From: Nocardia sienata NBRC 100364
GTDB lineage: Bacteria; Actinomycetota; Actinomycetes; Mycobacteriales; Mycobacteriaceae
Length of the DNA: 64,000 bases
Direction: 5' to 3'
Assembly: GCF_001613205.1 (NCBI RefSeq)
Contig: NZ_BDBX01000002.1
Coordinates: 62,001 to 126,000, forward strand
Below the pieces are notes generated by a model, which did not search any database, was not told where the DNA came from, and saw only the letters and a program-made list of their open reading frames with translations. The first letter of the stretch is position 1; each line of letters opens with the position of its first letter. Below are positions 53,139-62,419 of this stretch, piece by piece. The translations under genes and the position numbers were made by a program.

Positions 53139-53474
53139 TCAGGTTGTCGCGGTCAGTAGGTCGGCCAGTCGGCGGTAGTCGACTTCTTGGCCTTCGGTGA
53201 AGGTCGCGGCTTTGCGTTCACCGTTGCCCAGCGAGCGCAGGAAGCCCTTCTCCTCGGGAATGTCGGCGGCATTGAAGACCATGAACGACACCTTGTCCTT
53301 GGCGACGGCGATCACGGCGACGTGGTTGCCGTCGAGGAGGTAGTGCGGTTTGCCGTACTGCAGACGTTCTTCGACGCCGGGCAAGGTGTCGAAGACGAGC
53401 CGGCGCAGCTTCTCGCACAATGTTGCCTGCCAGGGCTGCGTTTTGGTGATGTACTGGGTGACTTTGTCGTCCAT
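53139..53474 (-). CDS. DUF1801 family protein
   Basis: 111 residues from ATG 53474 (AAAGGA upstream). YITKTQPWQATLCEKLRRLV followed by PGVEERLQYGKPHYLLDGNH is the DUF1801 (YdhG-like) pattern. It is the last gene of the three-gene operon with an SRPBCC protein and a winged-helix regulator, a common trio. Molecular role unknown. Confidence 0.85.
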   Translation of the reverse strand: MDDKVTQYITKTQPWQATLCEKLRRLVFDTLPGVEERLQYGKPHYLLDGNHVAVIAVAKDKVSFMVFNAADIPEEKGFLRSLGNGERKAATFTEGQEVDYRRLADLLTATT

Positions 53475-53520
53475 GATGATGTCCTTTGCCGGTGGTGTTG
53501 TGTTGGAGGGGGTTCGGGGA

Positions 53521-54357
53521 TCAGGATGCCGCGGTGATCGGTGCCCAGTCGTCGATCTCGTGGAAGCGGCGCAGTTCGGCCAGGCCGCTGAGCATGCCGA
53601 GCCAGGCCGGATAGGGCGGATTGTTCTGGTCGAAGCCGCTCGACACCAGGGTGAGGCGGGTTCTGCCGTCGGAACCGGCGAGCTCCCAGGTGCTGATACC
53701 GCCCGGGCCCCAATCGATACCGACGCGTTCCCCGGGTACCAGCTCGACGATATGCGCCGGCTGTGGGTCGGCATCGAGACCGCCCATGGCGAATCGGCCG
53801 TCGACCTGCGGTTCGATCTCCACCGGGTAGCCGAACCACTGCGACACCTCCTCCGAGGAGATCAGCGAGTCGTAGACCGCCGCCGGCGCGGCATCGATCT
53901 CGACGGTCGCGCTCAGTTCGGCTCCGGTGAAGTCACCGCGGGCGGTGAGCGGACGACCGTCGAGGTAGTCGACCAGATTGGCCAGCGACAACGCCCAGAA
54001 CGATTGGAGAACACCACGAATACTCGCGCCGGTGATGATGTCGTCGAAGTCGAAATGACTCTGTGTGACGGTGATCCGTGTTTCGTCGTTCTCGACACCG
54101 ACCGACAGCTCGGTGGTGGTCCATTCGCCGTCGAGCAGCCAGGACAAATGGATGGATGTATCGGTGCTGTCGATGACCTTCTGATGGGGCGCATCGCCTT
54201 CCGGAATGGAAGGCCCCCAGAAGTCGTATCGCCGCGGCAGGTCGATATCGGCCTTCTCGGCGAACCATGTCGTCACTGCCTGCGGGTCGGTGAGTGCCTC
54301 GAACGCGGCGGCGGGGGAGGCGTCGGTCCGGACGCTGATGATGAGCGGTTCGGTCAT
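53521..54357 (-). CDS. SRPBCC protein with two AHSA1-like domains
   Basis: 278 residues. Two copies of the START/AHSA1 fold are visible: residues 1-~135 (VRTDASPAAAFEALTDPQAV, WGPSIPEGDA) and ~145-278 (VEIDAAPAAVYDSLISSEEV, WELAGSDGRTRLTLVSSGF). The protein probably binds a hydrophobic ligand. Its ATG overlaps the regulator stop as ATGA, so the pair is translationally coupled. Confidence 0.87.
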   Translation of the reverse strand: MTEPLIISVRTDASPAAAFEALTDPQAVTTWFAEKADIDLPRRYDFWGPSIPEGDAPHQKVIDSTDTSIHLSWLLDGEWTTTELSVGVENDETRITVTQSHFDFDDIITGASIRGVLQSFWALSLANLVDYLDGRPLTARGDFTGAELSATVEIDAAPAAVYDSLISSEEVSQWFGYPVEIEPQVDGRFAMGGLDADPQPAHIVELVPGERVGIDWGPGGISTWELAGSDGRTRLTLVSSGFDQNNPPYPAWLGMLSGLAELRRFHEIDDWAPITAAS

Positions 54358-54911
54358 GATCGATCCTTCTCGAAGGGGTAGCAGGCGACGGCGAGTTTGA
54401 AGGACTCGCCGTCGCTGCCGCCGTATTTGGTGAACAGGGTCTGCAGGGCGGTCTGTAGATCGGTGAGGAATTCGGCGCGTTGGTCCGGGCGTAGTGCGAT
54501 CTGCCCGGAAATCCCCAGCGACGGCAGATCCGGATGGGCCAGGTCGATCTCCGCCACATCTCGCTGTACTTCCTCGGTCAGGTCGAGAAGATGTCCCAGG
54601 CTCATCGCGTCACTCGACCGGCGCGTGCCGATATGCCCGACGAGCCGGGGCGAGAGCCAGTAGGACCGGCCGGCCGCCTGGTACACGCCTTCACGCAGAT
54701 TGCGCACCGTGCGCTCGGCGATCTGGCGGACCAGTCCGTGCTCAACCAGTCGTTTGACGTGGTAGTTGACCCGCTGCGGGGATTGCTCGAGGAGCCGGGC
54801 CACATCGGCACACGTCGCGGGCTCGGCCAGGGCGCGCACGATCTCGATCCGTTGCGGCTTGAGCAGTACCTCCGCTTGCGCGACCGAGTCGAGATAGACA
54901 ACTTCCCTCAC
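54354..54911 (-). CDS. ArsR-like winged-helix regulator
   Basis: 185 residues. The winged helix (LLKPQRIEIVRALAEPATCA, DVARLLEQSPQRVNYHVKRL) fills residues 15-75. A longer C-terminal domain follows (SLGHLLDLTEEVQRDVAEID to YPFEKDRS). First gene of the operon with the SRPBCC and DUF1801 genes, which it probably controls together with itself. Upstream DNA (54912-54955) is strikingly AT-rich and contains CAAA-tccagg-TTTG. Confidence 0.85.
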   Translation of the reverse strand: MREVVYLDSVAQAEVLLKPQRIEIVRALAEPATCADVARLLEQSPQRVNYHVKRLVEHGLVRQIAERTVRNLREGVYQAAGRSYWLSPRLVGHIGTRRSSDAMSLGHLLDLTEEVQRDVAEIDLAHPDLPSLGISGQIALRPDQRAEFLTDLQTALQTLFTKYGGSDGESFKLAVACYPFEKDRS

Positions 54912-55248
54912 AAAAAAAGATTTTTACATACAAACCTGGATTTGTGAAGCGCTGCCCGCAACGCCGGCCCACCGGAGGGACGGCGCGGGATGCGGGTATG
55001 GGTGGGAAGCGTCCGTTCGGGTTGACGGATATCTGAAACGTGCCGATCAACCGATCGGTAACATGCCGGATTTCATCTCGGGATGATCTTCGTCCGACCG
55101 GACGACCCGGGAGGGTGCCGCGCGTTCAGTAGCCGGTATTCGCCCAATCCGAGGACTACAGCGCTTGACATCCGCGCATGCATTCGACGAGGCTACTGAT
55201 GTCTATGTTCAGATCGACCGTTCGATCGGTTGGTTCGGAGGTTCGCTG
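54912..55248. promoter_or_regulatory. Divergent promoter region with TetR-like half-sites
   Basis: Between the ArsR-like gene and the phosphotransferase gene. It contains an AT-rich promoter-like block next to the regulator start, a perfect ACCGATCGGT (55050-55059) and ACCG-ttcgat-CGGT (55217-55230), 19 bases before the phosphotransferase ATG. A related GATCGGTCG element lies at 56330-56348 after that gene. Confidence 0.45.
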
Positions 55249-56283
55249 ATGCCGGATACGGTGACACCACCGGGCGTGGTGACTGCTGCGCTCGAGACGT
55301 TTCTCCGGGCGGAGTGCCCGGGGATGGTGAATGGCCCGTTGCGTGTCGATCTTTTGTCGGGTGGGCGGTCGAACCTGACCTATCTGCTCACCGACGGCCA
55401 TGAGCGCTGGGTGCTGCGCCGGCCGCCACTGGGGCATGTGCTGGCCACCGCACATGACATGGGCCGGGAATACCGGCTGCTCAGCGCGCTGTATCCGACG
55501 GAAGTGCCGGTTCCGCGCCCGCGGGTCGCCGCCGGACCCGGCGTGTTGGACGCACCCTTCTACATCATGGACTTCGCGGACGGGGAAATCCTCCGGGATC
55601 GCGAGCGGCTGGAGGCGTTCGCCGACCGGGCCCCGGCGGCGGCCCGGAGCCTGGTCGAGGTGCTGGTCCGGCTGCATCGGCTCGATCCGGAGACCGTGGG
55701 TCTGGGTGAGCTGGGACGTCCCGTGGGCTACCTGGAACGGCAGGTTCGTCGGTGGGGTGAGCAATTGGCGGCCTCGCACAGCAGAGACCTGCCCGACCTC
55801 ATGACGCTCGGCGACCGGCTGGGCCGGGCGCTACCCGGGAAGCAACGCGCGAGCATCGTACACGGTGACTATCGCCTCGACAATGTGGTGATCGATCCGG
55901 ACAGCGCGAGCGTGACCGGTGTCCTGGACTGGGAGATGGCCACACTCGGTGACCCGTTGACCGATCTCGCCTCGATGGCGATCTGGTGGGACGGGATCAG
56001 CGGCCTGGATAGTCCGGTCGCCGCGGTACCCGGAGATGTTCCCGGTTTCCCTGCGGGCGAGGTCCTGATCGACCGGTACGCGCGCGAGACCGGATGGGAC
56101 CTGGACGAATTCGCCTGGTACCTGGGCTTCGCCTATTACAAGGTCGCGGTGATCTTCGAAGGAATCCACTACCGCGCCCAGCAGGGACTGACCGTAGGGG
56201 AGGGATTCGACCGCCTCGGCGGCATGGTCCCCGACCTGGTCGAACGCGGTCACGCGGCCCTGAGCGCGCCGGGCCCGCGGTGA
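55249..56283 (+). CDS. Phosphotransferase family protein (aminoglycoside-phosphotransferase-like)
   Basis: 344 residues from ATG 55249. It has a kinase-like fold: N-terminal LSGGRSNLTYLLTDGHERWV, catalytic loop IVHGDYRLDNVVIDP and metal-binding VLDWEMATLGDPLTDLA. It belongs to the group that accompanies acyl-CoA dehydrogenases and phosphorylates small hydroxylated substrates such as hydroxyacyl-CoAs. The nearby acyl-CoA dehydrogenase supports that. Antibiotic resistance is unlikely. Confidence 0.88.
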   Translation: MPDTVTPPGVVTAALETFLRAECPGMVNGPLRVDLLSGGRSNLTYLLTDGHERWVLRRPPLGHVLATAHDMGREYRLLSALYPTEVPVPRPRVAAGPGVLDAPFYIMDFADGEILRDRERLEAFADRAPAAARSLVEVLVRLHRLDPETVGLGELGRPVGYLERQVRRWGEQLAASHSRDLPDLMTLGDRLGRALPGKQRASIVHGDYRLDNVVIDPDSASVTGVLDWEMATLGDPLTDLASMAIWWDGISGLDSPVAAVPGDVPGFPAGEVLIDRYARETGWDLDEFAWYLGFAYYKVAVIFEGIHYRAQQGLTVGEGFDRLGGMVPDLVERGHAALSAPGPR

Positions 56284-56375
56284 CCACGCGGACGGGCGCA
56301 CCGCAACCATGAACGCCTGCTGAACGAATCCGATCGATAGATCGGTCGCGCTAGGGATTCAGCCCGCGCGCCGCC

Positions 56376-57227
56376 TCAACGCCGGACTCGTACGAGGTCC
56401 GCCGCGAACTCGGTGTACTGCCGGGCGGTCGTTTCCGGCGACATCCCGCCCGAAGGTGACCACCACTGCGGCAGCGCTGTGCAGAGGGTGACGATCGCGC
56501 GTGCGGCCTCGCGTGGGACCGGGGTGTCCATCAGGCCGCGCCGGCATCCCTCGACGACTTCGTCGTCCACCATGTCCTGGACGTTCCGCCGGGCTCGCAC
56601 GATTCGCGACCGGTGCGGCTCTTGCAGGCTGCGCATCTCGCTGGCCCCGAGGAAGCCGAGTTCGCGGCGGTAGGTGTGGAACAGCGCGAGGCATTCGACG
56701 AGAAAGGCCAGTCGTTGCACGGGTCCGTCGCCTTCGGCGCGCGCGGCGCGGCAGCGTTGCTGCAGGTCGGCCATGGTCAGATCCAGCAGCGCGACGAGCA
56801 GATCCTGCTTGGTCGGCCAGTGGTGGTAGATACCGGCGACAGAGAGATCGGCGCGCGCTCCTATATCGCGGATGGTGGCCCCGTGGTATCCGACTTCCAC
56901 GAATGCCTCCAGCGCGCCGTGTAGTGGCGCGGGCAGTTGCAGGGAAGGAAAATCGCGCCACGAGGCAGCATCGTCGCTCTCGGGTGCGGCGGACCGGAGC
57001 AACTCGTCGCGGTCGGCGCCGAACAGCCGGGCGGCCGCGGTGAGCCGGTCCTCGGTAATCCTGGTCAGTCCGTTCTCGGTCGCGCTCCAGGTGCCCACGC
57101 TGACACCGACGGCCGCCGCGACCTCCCGGATGGTGAGTCGCTTGCGTTTCCTGGCTTCGCGCAGGCGGCGGCCCAGCGCTTCGCGGTCTTCGCCGAGGCC
57201 GCGCTCGTCCTGTGCCCGGTCTGTCAA
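56376..57227 (-). CDS. Dual-HTH regulator: XRE domain fused to TetR domain
   Basis: 283 residues from TTG 57227, preceded by AAGGAG at 7 bases; the longer frame beyond it is unconserved. Residues ~17-75 form an XRE/Cro helix-turn-helix (LREARKRKRLTIREVAAAVG, VSVGTWSATENGLTRITEDR). Residues ~100-145 form a TetR helix-turn-helix (IRDIGARADLSVAGIYHHWP). The rest is a TetR ligand domain. Likely controls the neighbouring lipid-metabolism genes. Two different DNA-binding domains in one chain may read two half-operators. Confidence 0.85.
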   Translation of the reverse strand: MTDRAQDERGLGEDREALGRRLREARKRKRLTIREVAAAVGVSVGTWSATENGLTRITEDRLTAAARLFGADRDELLRSAAPESDDAASWRDFPSLQLPAPLHGALEAFVEVGYHGATIRDIGARADLSVAGIYHHWPTKQDLLVALLDLTMADLQQRCRAARAEGDGPVQRLAFLVECLALFHTYRRELGFLGASEMRSLQEPHRSRIVRARRNVQDMVDDEVVEGCRRGLMDTPVPREAARAIVTLCTALPQWWSPSGGMSPETTARQYTEFAADLVRVRR

Positions 57228-57571
57228 GCCCGTGCTCCTTCGTGGCGGACGAGGTCTCGTCGTGTTCGTGCCGGTCGGTCCGCGGTCGCGACCCGCGCCG
57301 TTCAACCTACCGCTCGTCCGCTCGGTTCGGAGGCGGTGGCGGTACGGGCACCGGCTTCGGCGACGGTGCTCCGGCGTCGGTGTTCCTCCGGCTCGACGTG
57401 GGCCGACGCCTGAGTTGTGTGTCGCCGGAAGGTGCCGTAGCCGCCGCGGCGATTCCGGGATCGGAATCGGCACGGGCTGCGGGTGCGGGGCGCGATCGGT
57501 GGTGGACGGCCATTCGGCTCGTATCCGGCCGGCTCGGTCCGTCCGGCGGAAGCGAGGATACGGCGACGAAG
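57228..57571. other. Intergenic region between two regulator genes
   Basis: A Pro-rich low-complexity open frame on the minus strand overlaps the end of the next TetR gene, and I do not consider it real. No operator recognised. Confidence 0.45.
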
Positions 57572-58153
57572 CTACCGGGCGCTGATGCCGTGGGTGAGGA
57601 TGGCGGCGAGTTCGCGATAGGCGGCGGCGTCGTCGAGTCCGGTGCGGGTGCGGACACCGCCCTGCTGGATACGCACCATCATGGTGGCGGCCAGGTCGGC
57701 GGCGAACGCGGCGTGGACGCCGCGGAATTCGCCGGTGGCGACGCCGTCGTCGATGAGTTCCTGGACGCGGCGGGCGGCGATGCGGGTGTTGCGTTCGTAG
57801 ACCTCGCGGGCAGGCGCGAAGGCGTCGAGGTCGGTCATGAACCGGGCCGACGCGGCGGAGAGGGCTGCGCCGACCGCGGTGAGGTAGGCGGCGATGCGCT
57901 CCAGGGACCCGTCGGTCGCGGATACTCCGGCTTCGACGGTTGCGGTGGCGCGTTTGAAGAAATGCACGGTGGCGGCGGTGACCAGCTGTTCCTTGCTGCC
58001 GGCGAGGGTGTAGAGCGTGGATTTGGAGCAGCGCAGGCGCGCCGCGATGGCGTCGAGCGTCAGGTGGGCGAACCCTTCGGCGAGGAACAGCCCGACCAGC
58101 TCGTCGAACAGTTCGGTGCGGCGGGGGGTCGCGAAGGTCGAGCGCTGTTCCAT
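57572..58153 (-). CDS. TetR-family regulator of the acyl-CoA dehydrogenase
   Basis: 193 residues from ATG 58153. The helix-turn-helix covers about 12-55 (LTLDAIAARLRCSKSTLYTL). A TetR_C-type ligand domain follows (TRIAARRVQELIDDGVATGE). It is divergent from the acyl-CoA dehydrogenase with 100 bases between starts, filled by four AGTACT boxes, its likely binding sites. The inducer may be an acyl-CoA (inference). Confidence 0.88.
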   Translation of the reverse strand: MEQRSTFATPRRTELFDELVGLFLAEGFAHLTLDAIAARLRCSKSTLYTLAGSKEQLVTAATVHFFKRATATVEAGVSATDGSLERIAAYLTAVGAALSAASARFMTDLDAFAPAREVYERNTRIAARRVQELIDDGVATGEFRGVHAAFAADLAATMMVRIQQGGVRTRTGLDDAAAYRELAAILTHGISAR

Positions 58154-58162
58154 GCCGGAAAT

Positions 58163-58225
58163 AGTACTGCGGAGCTCCTTGCAGTACTGGGTCCGGAACA
58201 GTACTGTGACGGGGAGCAAAGTACT
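58163..58225. promoter_or_regulatory. Array of four AGTACT boxes
   Basis: AGTACT occurs at 58163, 58183, 58200 and 58220 (spacings 20, 17, 20). The inner two are CAGTACTG. They fill the divergent promoter region of the TetR and acyl-CoA dehydrogenase genes. Confidence 0.7.
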
Positions 58226-58253
58226 GTCCCACGTATCACCGGAGGACCTTCCT

Positions 58254-59393
58254 GTGGCTGTCGATCGACTCCTGCCCACCGGCGAGGCGCGGGATCTCAT
58301 CCGGCTGACCCGCGATGTGGCCGATAAGGTGCTGGCCCCGATCGTCGACGAGCACGAGAAGGCCGCGACCTATCCCGAGGGCGTGTTCGCCACGCTGGGG
58401 GAGGCAGGGCTGCTGAGCCTGCCGTATCCGCAGGAGTGGGGCGGGGGTGGACAGCCGTACGAGGTGTACCTGCAGGTGCTGGAGGAGATCGCCGCGCGCT
58501 GGGCCGCGGTCGCGGTGGCGGTGAGCGTGCACAGTCTGGCCTGTTACCCGCTGATGGAGTTCGGTAGCGCGGAGCAGAAGCAGCGTTGGCTGCCCGATAT
58601 GCTGGGCGGCGGCACGATCGGCGCCTACAGTCTGTCCGAGCCGCAGGCGGGTTCGGATGCCGCCGCGCTGACCTGTAAGGCCACCGCCGTCGAGGGCGGA
58701 TACCGGGTCGACGGTGCCAAGGCGTGGATCACCCACGGCGGTATCGCCGATTTCTACAACCTGTTCGCGCGGACCGGCGAGGGATCGAAGGGTATCTCGT
58801 GTTTCCTGGTGCCCAAGGACACCGAGGGGCTGAGTTTCGGTAGGCCGGAGGAGAAGATGGGTCTGCACGCGGTGCCGACCACCTCCGCGCACTACGACGA
58901 TGCCTTCGTGCCCGCCGAACGCCGGATCGGCGCGGAGGGGCAGGGCTTGCAGATCGCGTTCAGCGCGTTGGATTCCGGCCGGCTGGGCATCGCCGCGGTC
59001 GCGGTCGGGCTCGCCCAGGCCGCGCTGGACGAGGCGGTGGCCTACGCGCAGCAGCGAACAGCATTCGGCCGCAGGATCATCGATCATCAGGGGCTGGGTT
59101 TCCTGCTGGCCGATATGGCTGCCGCGGTGGATTCGGCGCGTGCGACCTATCTGGACGCCGCCCGCCGTCGCGACGCCGGGCTGTCGTATTCGCGTCAGGC
59201 ATCGGTGGCCAAATTGGTCGCCACCGATGCGGCGATGAAGGTCACCACCGATGCGGTGCAGGTGTTCGGTGGTTACGGATACACCCGGGATTTCCGTGTC
59301 GAACGCTATATGCGGGAAGCCAAGATCACGCAGATCTTCGAGGGCACCAACCAGATCCAGCGCCTGGTGATCAGCCGCCACCTCGCCGGCTGA
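58254..59393 (+). CDS. Acyl-CoA dehydrogenase
   Basis: 379 residues from GTG 58254 (GGAGGA at 58241-58246). FAD and substrate blocks: YSLSEPQAGSDAAALTCKAT, KAWITHGGIADFYNLFART, RTAFGRRIIDHQGLGFLLAD, QVFGGYGYTRDFRVERYMRE and KITQIFEGTNQIQRLV with the catalytic Glu in FEGT. It introduces a double bond alpha-beta to the thioester in fatty-acid or branched-chain acyl-CoA degradation. It is controlled from the AGTACT array. Confidence 0.93.
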   Translation: MAVDRLLPTGEARDLIRLTRDVADKVLAPIVDEHEKAATYPEGVFATLGEAGLLSLPYPQEWGGGGQPYEVYLQVLEEIAARWAAVAVAVSVHSLACYPLMEFGSAEQKQRWLPDMLGGGTIGAYSLSEPQAGSDAAALTCKATAVEGGYRVDGAKAWITHGGIADFYNLFARTGEGSKGISCFLVPKDTEGLSFGRPEEKMGLHAVPTTSAHYDDAFVPAERRIGAEGQGLQIAFSALDSGRLGIAAVAVGLAQAALDEAVAYAQQRTAFGRRIIDHQGLGFLLADMAAAVDSARATYLDAARRRDAGLSYSRQASVAKLVATDAAMKVTTDAVQVFGGYGYTRDFRVERYMREAKITQIFEGTNQIQRLVISRHLAG

Positions 59394-59544
59394 CCGGCCC
59401 GCGGCTGCCGATCCCGGCGGCCGAGGAGTTCATGACGGGGTAGTGCCACCGGGGCGCCGCGGAACACGCAGGCCGGCGCCCGGACATCCGGGGTCCACGT
59501 GATGCCGCGCGTCGTTCCGGCGGCCACGGTCCGGCCGGGCCGAT

Positions 59545-61080
59545 TCAACCGCCCTGTTCGTAGAGCGCGCGGACGGTATCGACCGTATCGGCCTCCGCCG
59601 GGGATTTGTCGTCGCGGTAGCGCACCACGCGTGCGAACCGCAGCGCCAGCCCGCCGGGATAGCGTGTCGACCCCTGCACTCCGTCGAAAGCGATCTCGAC
59701 GACCTGTTCGGGCCGCAGTCGCACGACGTACCCTTCGGTCGAACCGTCGGCGAGTTCGATGAAGCGCCGGGTCTGCCACTCCAGCATGGCGTCGGTCATC
59801 CCTTTGAACGTCTTACCCAGCATTACGTACCCGCCGGTGGCCGGATCACGAGCGCCCAGGTGGATATTGGACAACGTCCCGGTGCGTCGGCCGGATCCCC
59901 ATTCGACGGCGAGGACCACCAGGTCCAAGGTGTGCACGGGTTTGACCTTGAGCCAGCCGGCGCCGCGACGGCCGGCCTCGTACGGCGCCGACGGTGACTT
60001 CGCCATCACACCCTCGTGTCCGGCGGCCAGCGTGCGGTCCAGGAACTGTTGTGCCGCATCCGGGTCGGCGGTCACCAGGCGATCGACCCGCTGGGCGCCG
60101 GGAACGAGCGTGTCGAGGGCGGCGAGCCTGTCGCGGGTCGGTAGATCGAGGAGATCTCTGCCGTCGAGATGCAGCAGGTCGAAGAAGAACACCGACAGCG
60201 GTTCTAGATCGCCCGCCTGCCTGCGGCCGAACCGGGCGGCAGTGACCTGGAATCGATGCGGCCGTCCATCGGGTCGCAACGCTATGGCCTCGGCATCGGC
60301 GATCAGATCGGTGGCGGGCAGCGCGAGTGTGGCCGCGACGACCTCGGGGAGCCGGCCGGTGACCTCGTCGAGGCTGCGGGTATAGATCGAGACCGCCGAT
60401 CCGGCCCGATGGATCTGCACCCGCGCGCCGTCCAGCTTGGCTTCGAGAACGGCTGTGCCGCCGAGTCGTCGGAGTGCGTCGGCGACCCCGGTCGCGGTCT
60501 GGGCGAGCATCGGCCCGACCGGTTGCCCCGCGCGTAGCCGGAACTCCGCCAGCGCCGGCCGGCCGCCGGTGAGAGCCGCGGCCGCGACGGAGGGCAGCGC
60601 GCCGGCCAGCATCGCCGCGCGTCGGACATCGGCGGCGGGTACCCCGGCAGCTCCGGCGATCGCGTCGGCCATCACTCCGGCCAGCGCGCCCTGCCGCAAT
60701 TCGCCGCTGAGCAGCCGGCGCAGGAATGTCTGCTCGGTGCCGGAGGCCGTCTCGAACAGATCGCGCACCAGTTCGGCGCGTGCGGTCCGCGCGCCCTTCC
60801 CAGCGACCGCACCGATCCGGGTGAATCGCGCGTCGACATCGGCGACCGTGAGAGTCGGCGTCGACGCGGGCGGCGGCAGCGACCGCAGCGCGGACCGGCC
60901 CACGCCGATCTGGCGTTGCGGCAGATCCCCGGAAAGCCAGGACGCGGTCACCGCGACCAGGTGTGCGCCGCCGTCTGCCGCGGCACGACTCAGCAGCGCG
61001 GCGAGCCGGTCGGTCTTGGCCCGCCGGGCCGATGCCGACGCGATATCGGCGGACGCGGCGGCGACCTCGGCTAGCAGCAC
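59545..61080 (-). CDS. ligB: ATP-dependent DNA ligase (LigB type)
   Basis: 511 residues from GTG 61080; a TTG at 61116 adds 12 residues, but the N-terminus at 61080 aligns, from memory, with mycobacterial LigB (507 residues). The adenylated lysine is Lys215 in the motif EAKLDGAR (KxDG). Other motifs are [51 protein letters not shown] and WLKVKP. It seals nicks using ATP, a back-up to the NAD-dependent LigA. It is monocistronic. Confidence 0.9.
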   Translation of the reverse strand: MLLAEVAAASADIASASARRAKTDRLAALLSRAAADGGAHLVAVTASWLSGDLPQRQIGVGRSALRSLPPPASTPTLTVADVDARFTRIGAVAGKGARTARAELVRDLFETASGTEQTFLRRLLSGELRQGALAGVMADAIAGAAGVPAADVRRAAMLAGALPSVAAAALTGGRPALAEFRLRAGQPVGPMLAQTATGVADALRRLGGTAVLEAKLDGARVQIHRAGSAVSIYTRSLDEVTGRLPEVVAATLALPATDLIADAEAIALRPDGRPHRFQVTAARFGRRQAGDLEPLSVFFFDLLHLDGRDLLDLPTRDRLAALDTLVPGAQRVDRLVTADPDAAQQFLDRTLAAGHEGVMAKSPSAPYEAGRRGAGWLKVKPVHTLDLVVLAVEWGSGRRTGTLSNIHLGARDPATGGYVMLGKTFKGMTDAMLEWQTRRFIELADGSTEGYVVRLRPEQVVEIAFDGVQGSTRYPGGLALRFARVVRYRDDKSPAEADTVDTVRALYEQGG

Positions 61081-61136
61081 GTCGAACAGCCTGGCATGCC
61101 GACCGGCCTCGGGCAATCAGCGGACCGGCGCGGCAA

Positions 61137-61658
61137 CTATGCCCGCTCGGGTCCACCGGGCGCGCCGCTCGGGTCGACCACCGGATGTTCTCCTTCTGCG
61201 ATCTGCTGGGCGGTCGCATAGGCGAGGTGCAGGAAGTCGGCGCCGGCCAGCGCCGCCGTGGCCTCGGTCACCGTTCGGGTCGCTCGTGGGGCGAAGACGT
61301 GCCCGATGGTTATGGCGGTGATGAGCCAGACGTCGAAGCAGAAGGGACAGCTGAGCAGTTCTCCGATGCTGTGGCCGACGCCGTCCTCGGCGCGCGGCCG
61401 CTCCATGACTTCCCCGGGGCCGCCGTCGCCGGTGGGCTGGGTGAAGGGGGCGCGTACGGGAGCGGTGACGGTGCCCTTCGTCATCAGCCGCGACAGTTTG
61501 TGGGCGGCCAACGCTGTGACCACGAGGTCGCGAGTGCTCATGGAGTCGGGGAGCCGGCGGCCGGTGAGACCGCCCAGCAGCGTCACGGCGCCGAGTGTCC
61601 CGGCATAGGCCAGGATCGTGGCCGTATAGCCGCTGAGGGGGCGTGGATCGTTACTCAT
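61137..61658 (-). CDS. DUF1360 family membrane protein
   Basis: 173 residues from ATG 61658. Hydrophobic segment TILAYAGTLGAVTLLGGLTG, the conserved LVVTALAAHKLSRLMTKGTV, then CPFCFDVWLITAITIGHVFA with a Cys-x-x-Cys. This is the DUF1360 pattern. Function unknown. It may be translated together with the small ORF upstream, whose stop overlaps its ATG. Confidence 0.82.
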   Translation of the reverse strand: MSNDPRPLSGYTATILAYAGTLGAVTLLGGLTGRRLPDSMSTRDLVVTALAAHKLSRLMTKGTVTAPVRAPFTQPTGDGGPGEVMERPRAEDGVGHSIGELLSCPFCFDVWLITAITIGHVFAPRATRTVTEATAALAGADFLHLAYATAQQIAEGEHPVVDPSGAPGGPERA

Positions 61659-61912
61659 GACGCGGAAATGTTCTCGCCGCGGCGGAGCGGAGGCAGGTGT
61701 TCGACGGTTACTGCGGCGCCGACCGACAGAAGACCGGTGCGCCGGCGGCCGCCGGCCAAGGGCTCCGTCGGCGCATCTCGGCGGTCTCGGTCCGCACCGG
61801 CCACGGTGCGCTGCCGCAGTGCTTCGAGATGCCGATGTCCGCGACGCCGCCGCGCCAGCACACAATATTGCCCGCTCAGTTCGGCCTTTCTTCGACCGGC
61901 GATCGATCGCAT
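61655..61912 (-). CDS. Small ORF coupled to the DUF1360 gene
   Basis: 85 residues from the ATG at 61912, with AGAGGAG 9 bases upstream; another ATG lies at 61921. It ends in an ATGA overlap with the DUF1360 start. The protein is Arg-rich, without a recognised domain or membrane segment (contains RRKAELSGQYCVLARRRRGH). Ribosome site and overlap argue for a real gene; composition is only moderately gene-like. Confidence 0.4.
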   Translation of the reverse strand: MRSIAGRRKAELSGQYCVLARRRRGHRHLEALRQRTVAGADRDRRDAPTEPLAGGRRRTGLLSVGAAVTVEHLPPLRRGENISAS

Positions 61913-61921
61913 CGTCGGCAT

Positions 61922-62419
61922 CTCCTCTCACATCGTCCTACGTCCGCGCCTACCCCGGCCGTGGAAGGGCAAACACCGACCAACCGATCGTCGCGGGGTA
62001 CTCGCGTCGTGCCTGCCGCGGTATGCGGGACGTGACAGGGGAGGAAAGCGATCGATCCGGCCGGTAGCGGAGGGATACCGATGGCCTGCGGTTCGTGTCG
62101 CGGCCGTGCAGCTCGGCCGGTCTACACCTGCAAACTGCACCTCGGTCGCCCGGTTCCTCCGCCCACCCCACTGCCCGCACCACCGCGGAAGCCGCCGCCG
62201 ACCCGGAGATCGGTACCGACCCGGGCGGGACGGACCCACAGCGTCGTGCGAGCCGGTCGGCGGGAGCCACGGCCGGGCCGGACGATCTCATCTGCGTGGT
62301 GGAAAACACAGCGGGACCGGCGATCCGCTGTGAACGGCCCTCAATCCCCTCCACCGATGGCGAATTCGGCAGCGACTGTCGATACTGATGGAAATTTGTT
62401 CGACTCGAGGGTGAGGGTA
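61922..62419. other. Intergenic region before the lipase
   Basis: No gene is supported. Open frames here are extensions of the lipase frame or shadows. Confidence 0.45.

Noticed and set aside
55249-56283. Aminoglycoside resistance kinase
   Set aside because: The fold is shared, but sequence and acyl-CoA dehydrogenase context point to lipid metabolism.
57307-57657. 116-codon Pro-rich minus-strand frame
   Set aside because: Low complexity, overlaps the TetR gene and lacks a ribosome site.
58163-58225. AGTACT repeats as a CRISPR-like array
   Set aside because: Six-base units with 11-14-base gaps, no leader or cas genes; better explained as regulator sites.
57228-58232. N-terminal 335 codons preceding the XRE-TetR regulator
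   Set aside because: Pro/Arg/His-rich shadow frame overlapping the next TetR gene; the TTG at 57227 has a ribosome site and the XRE domain begins there.
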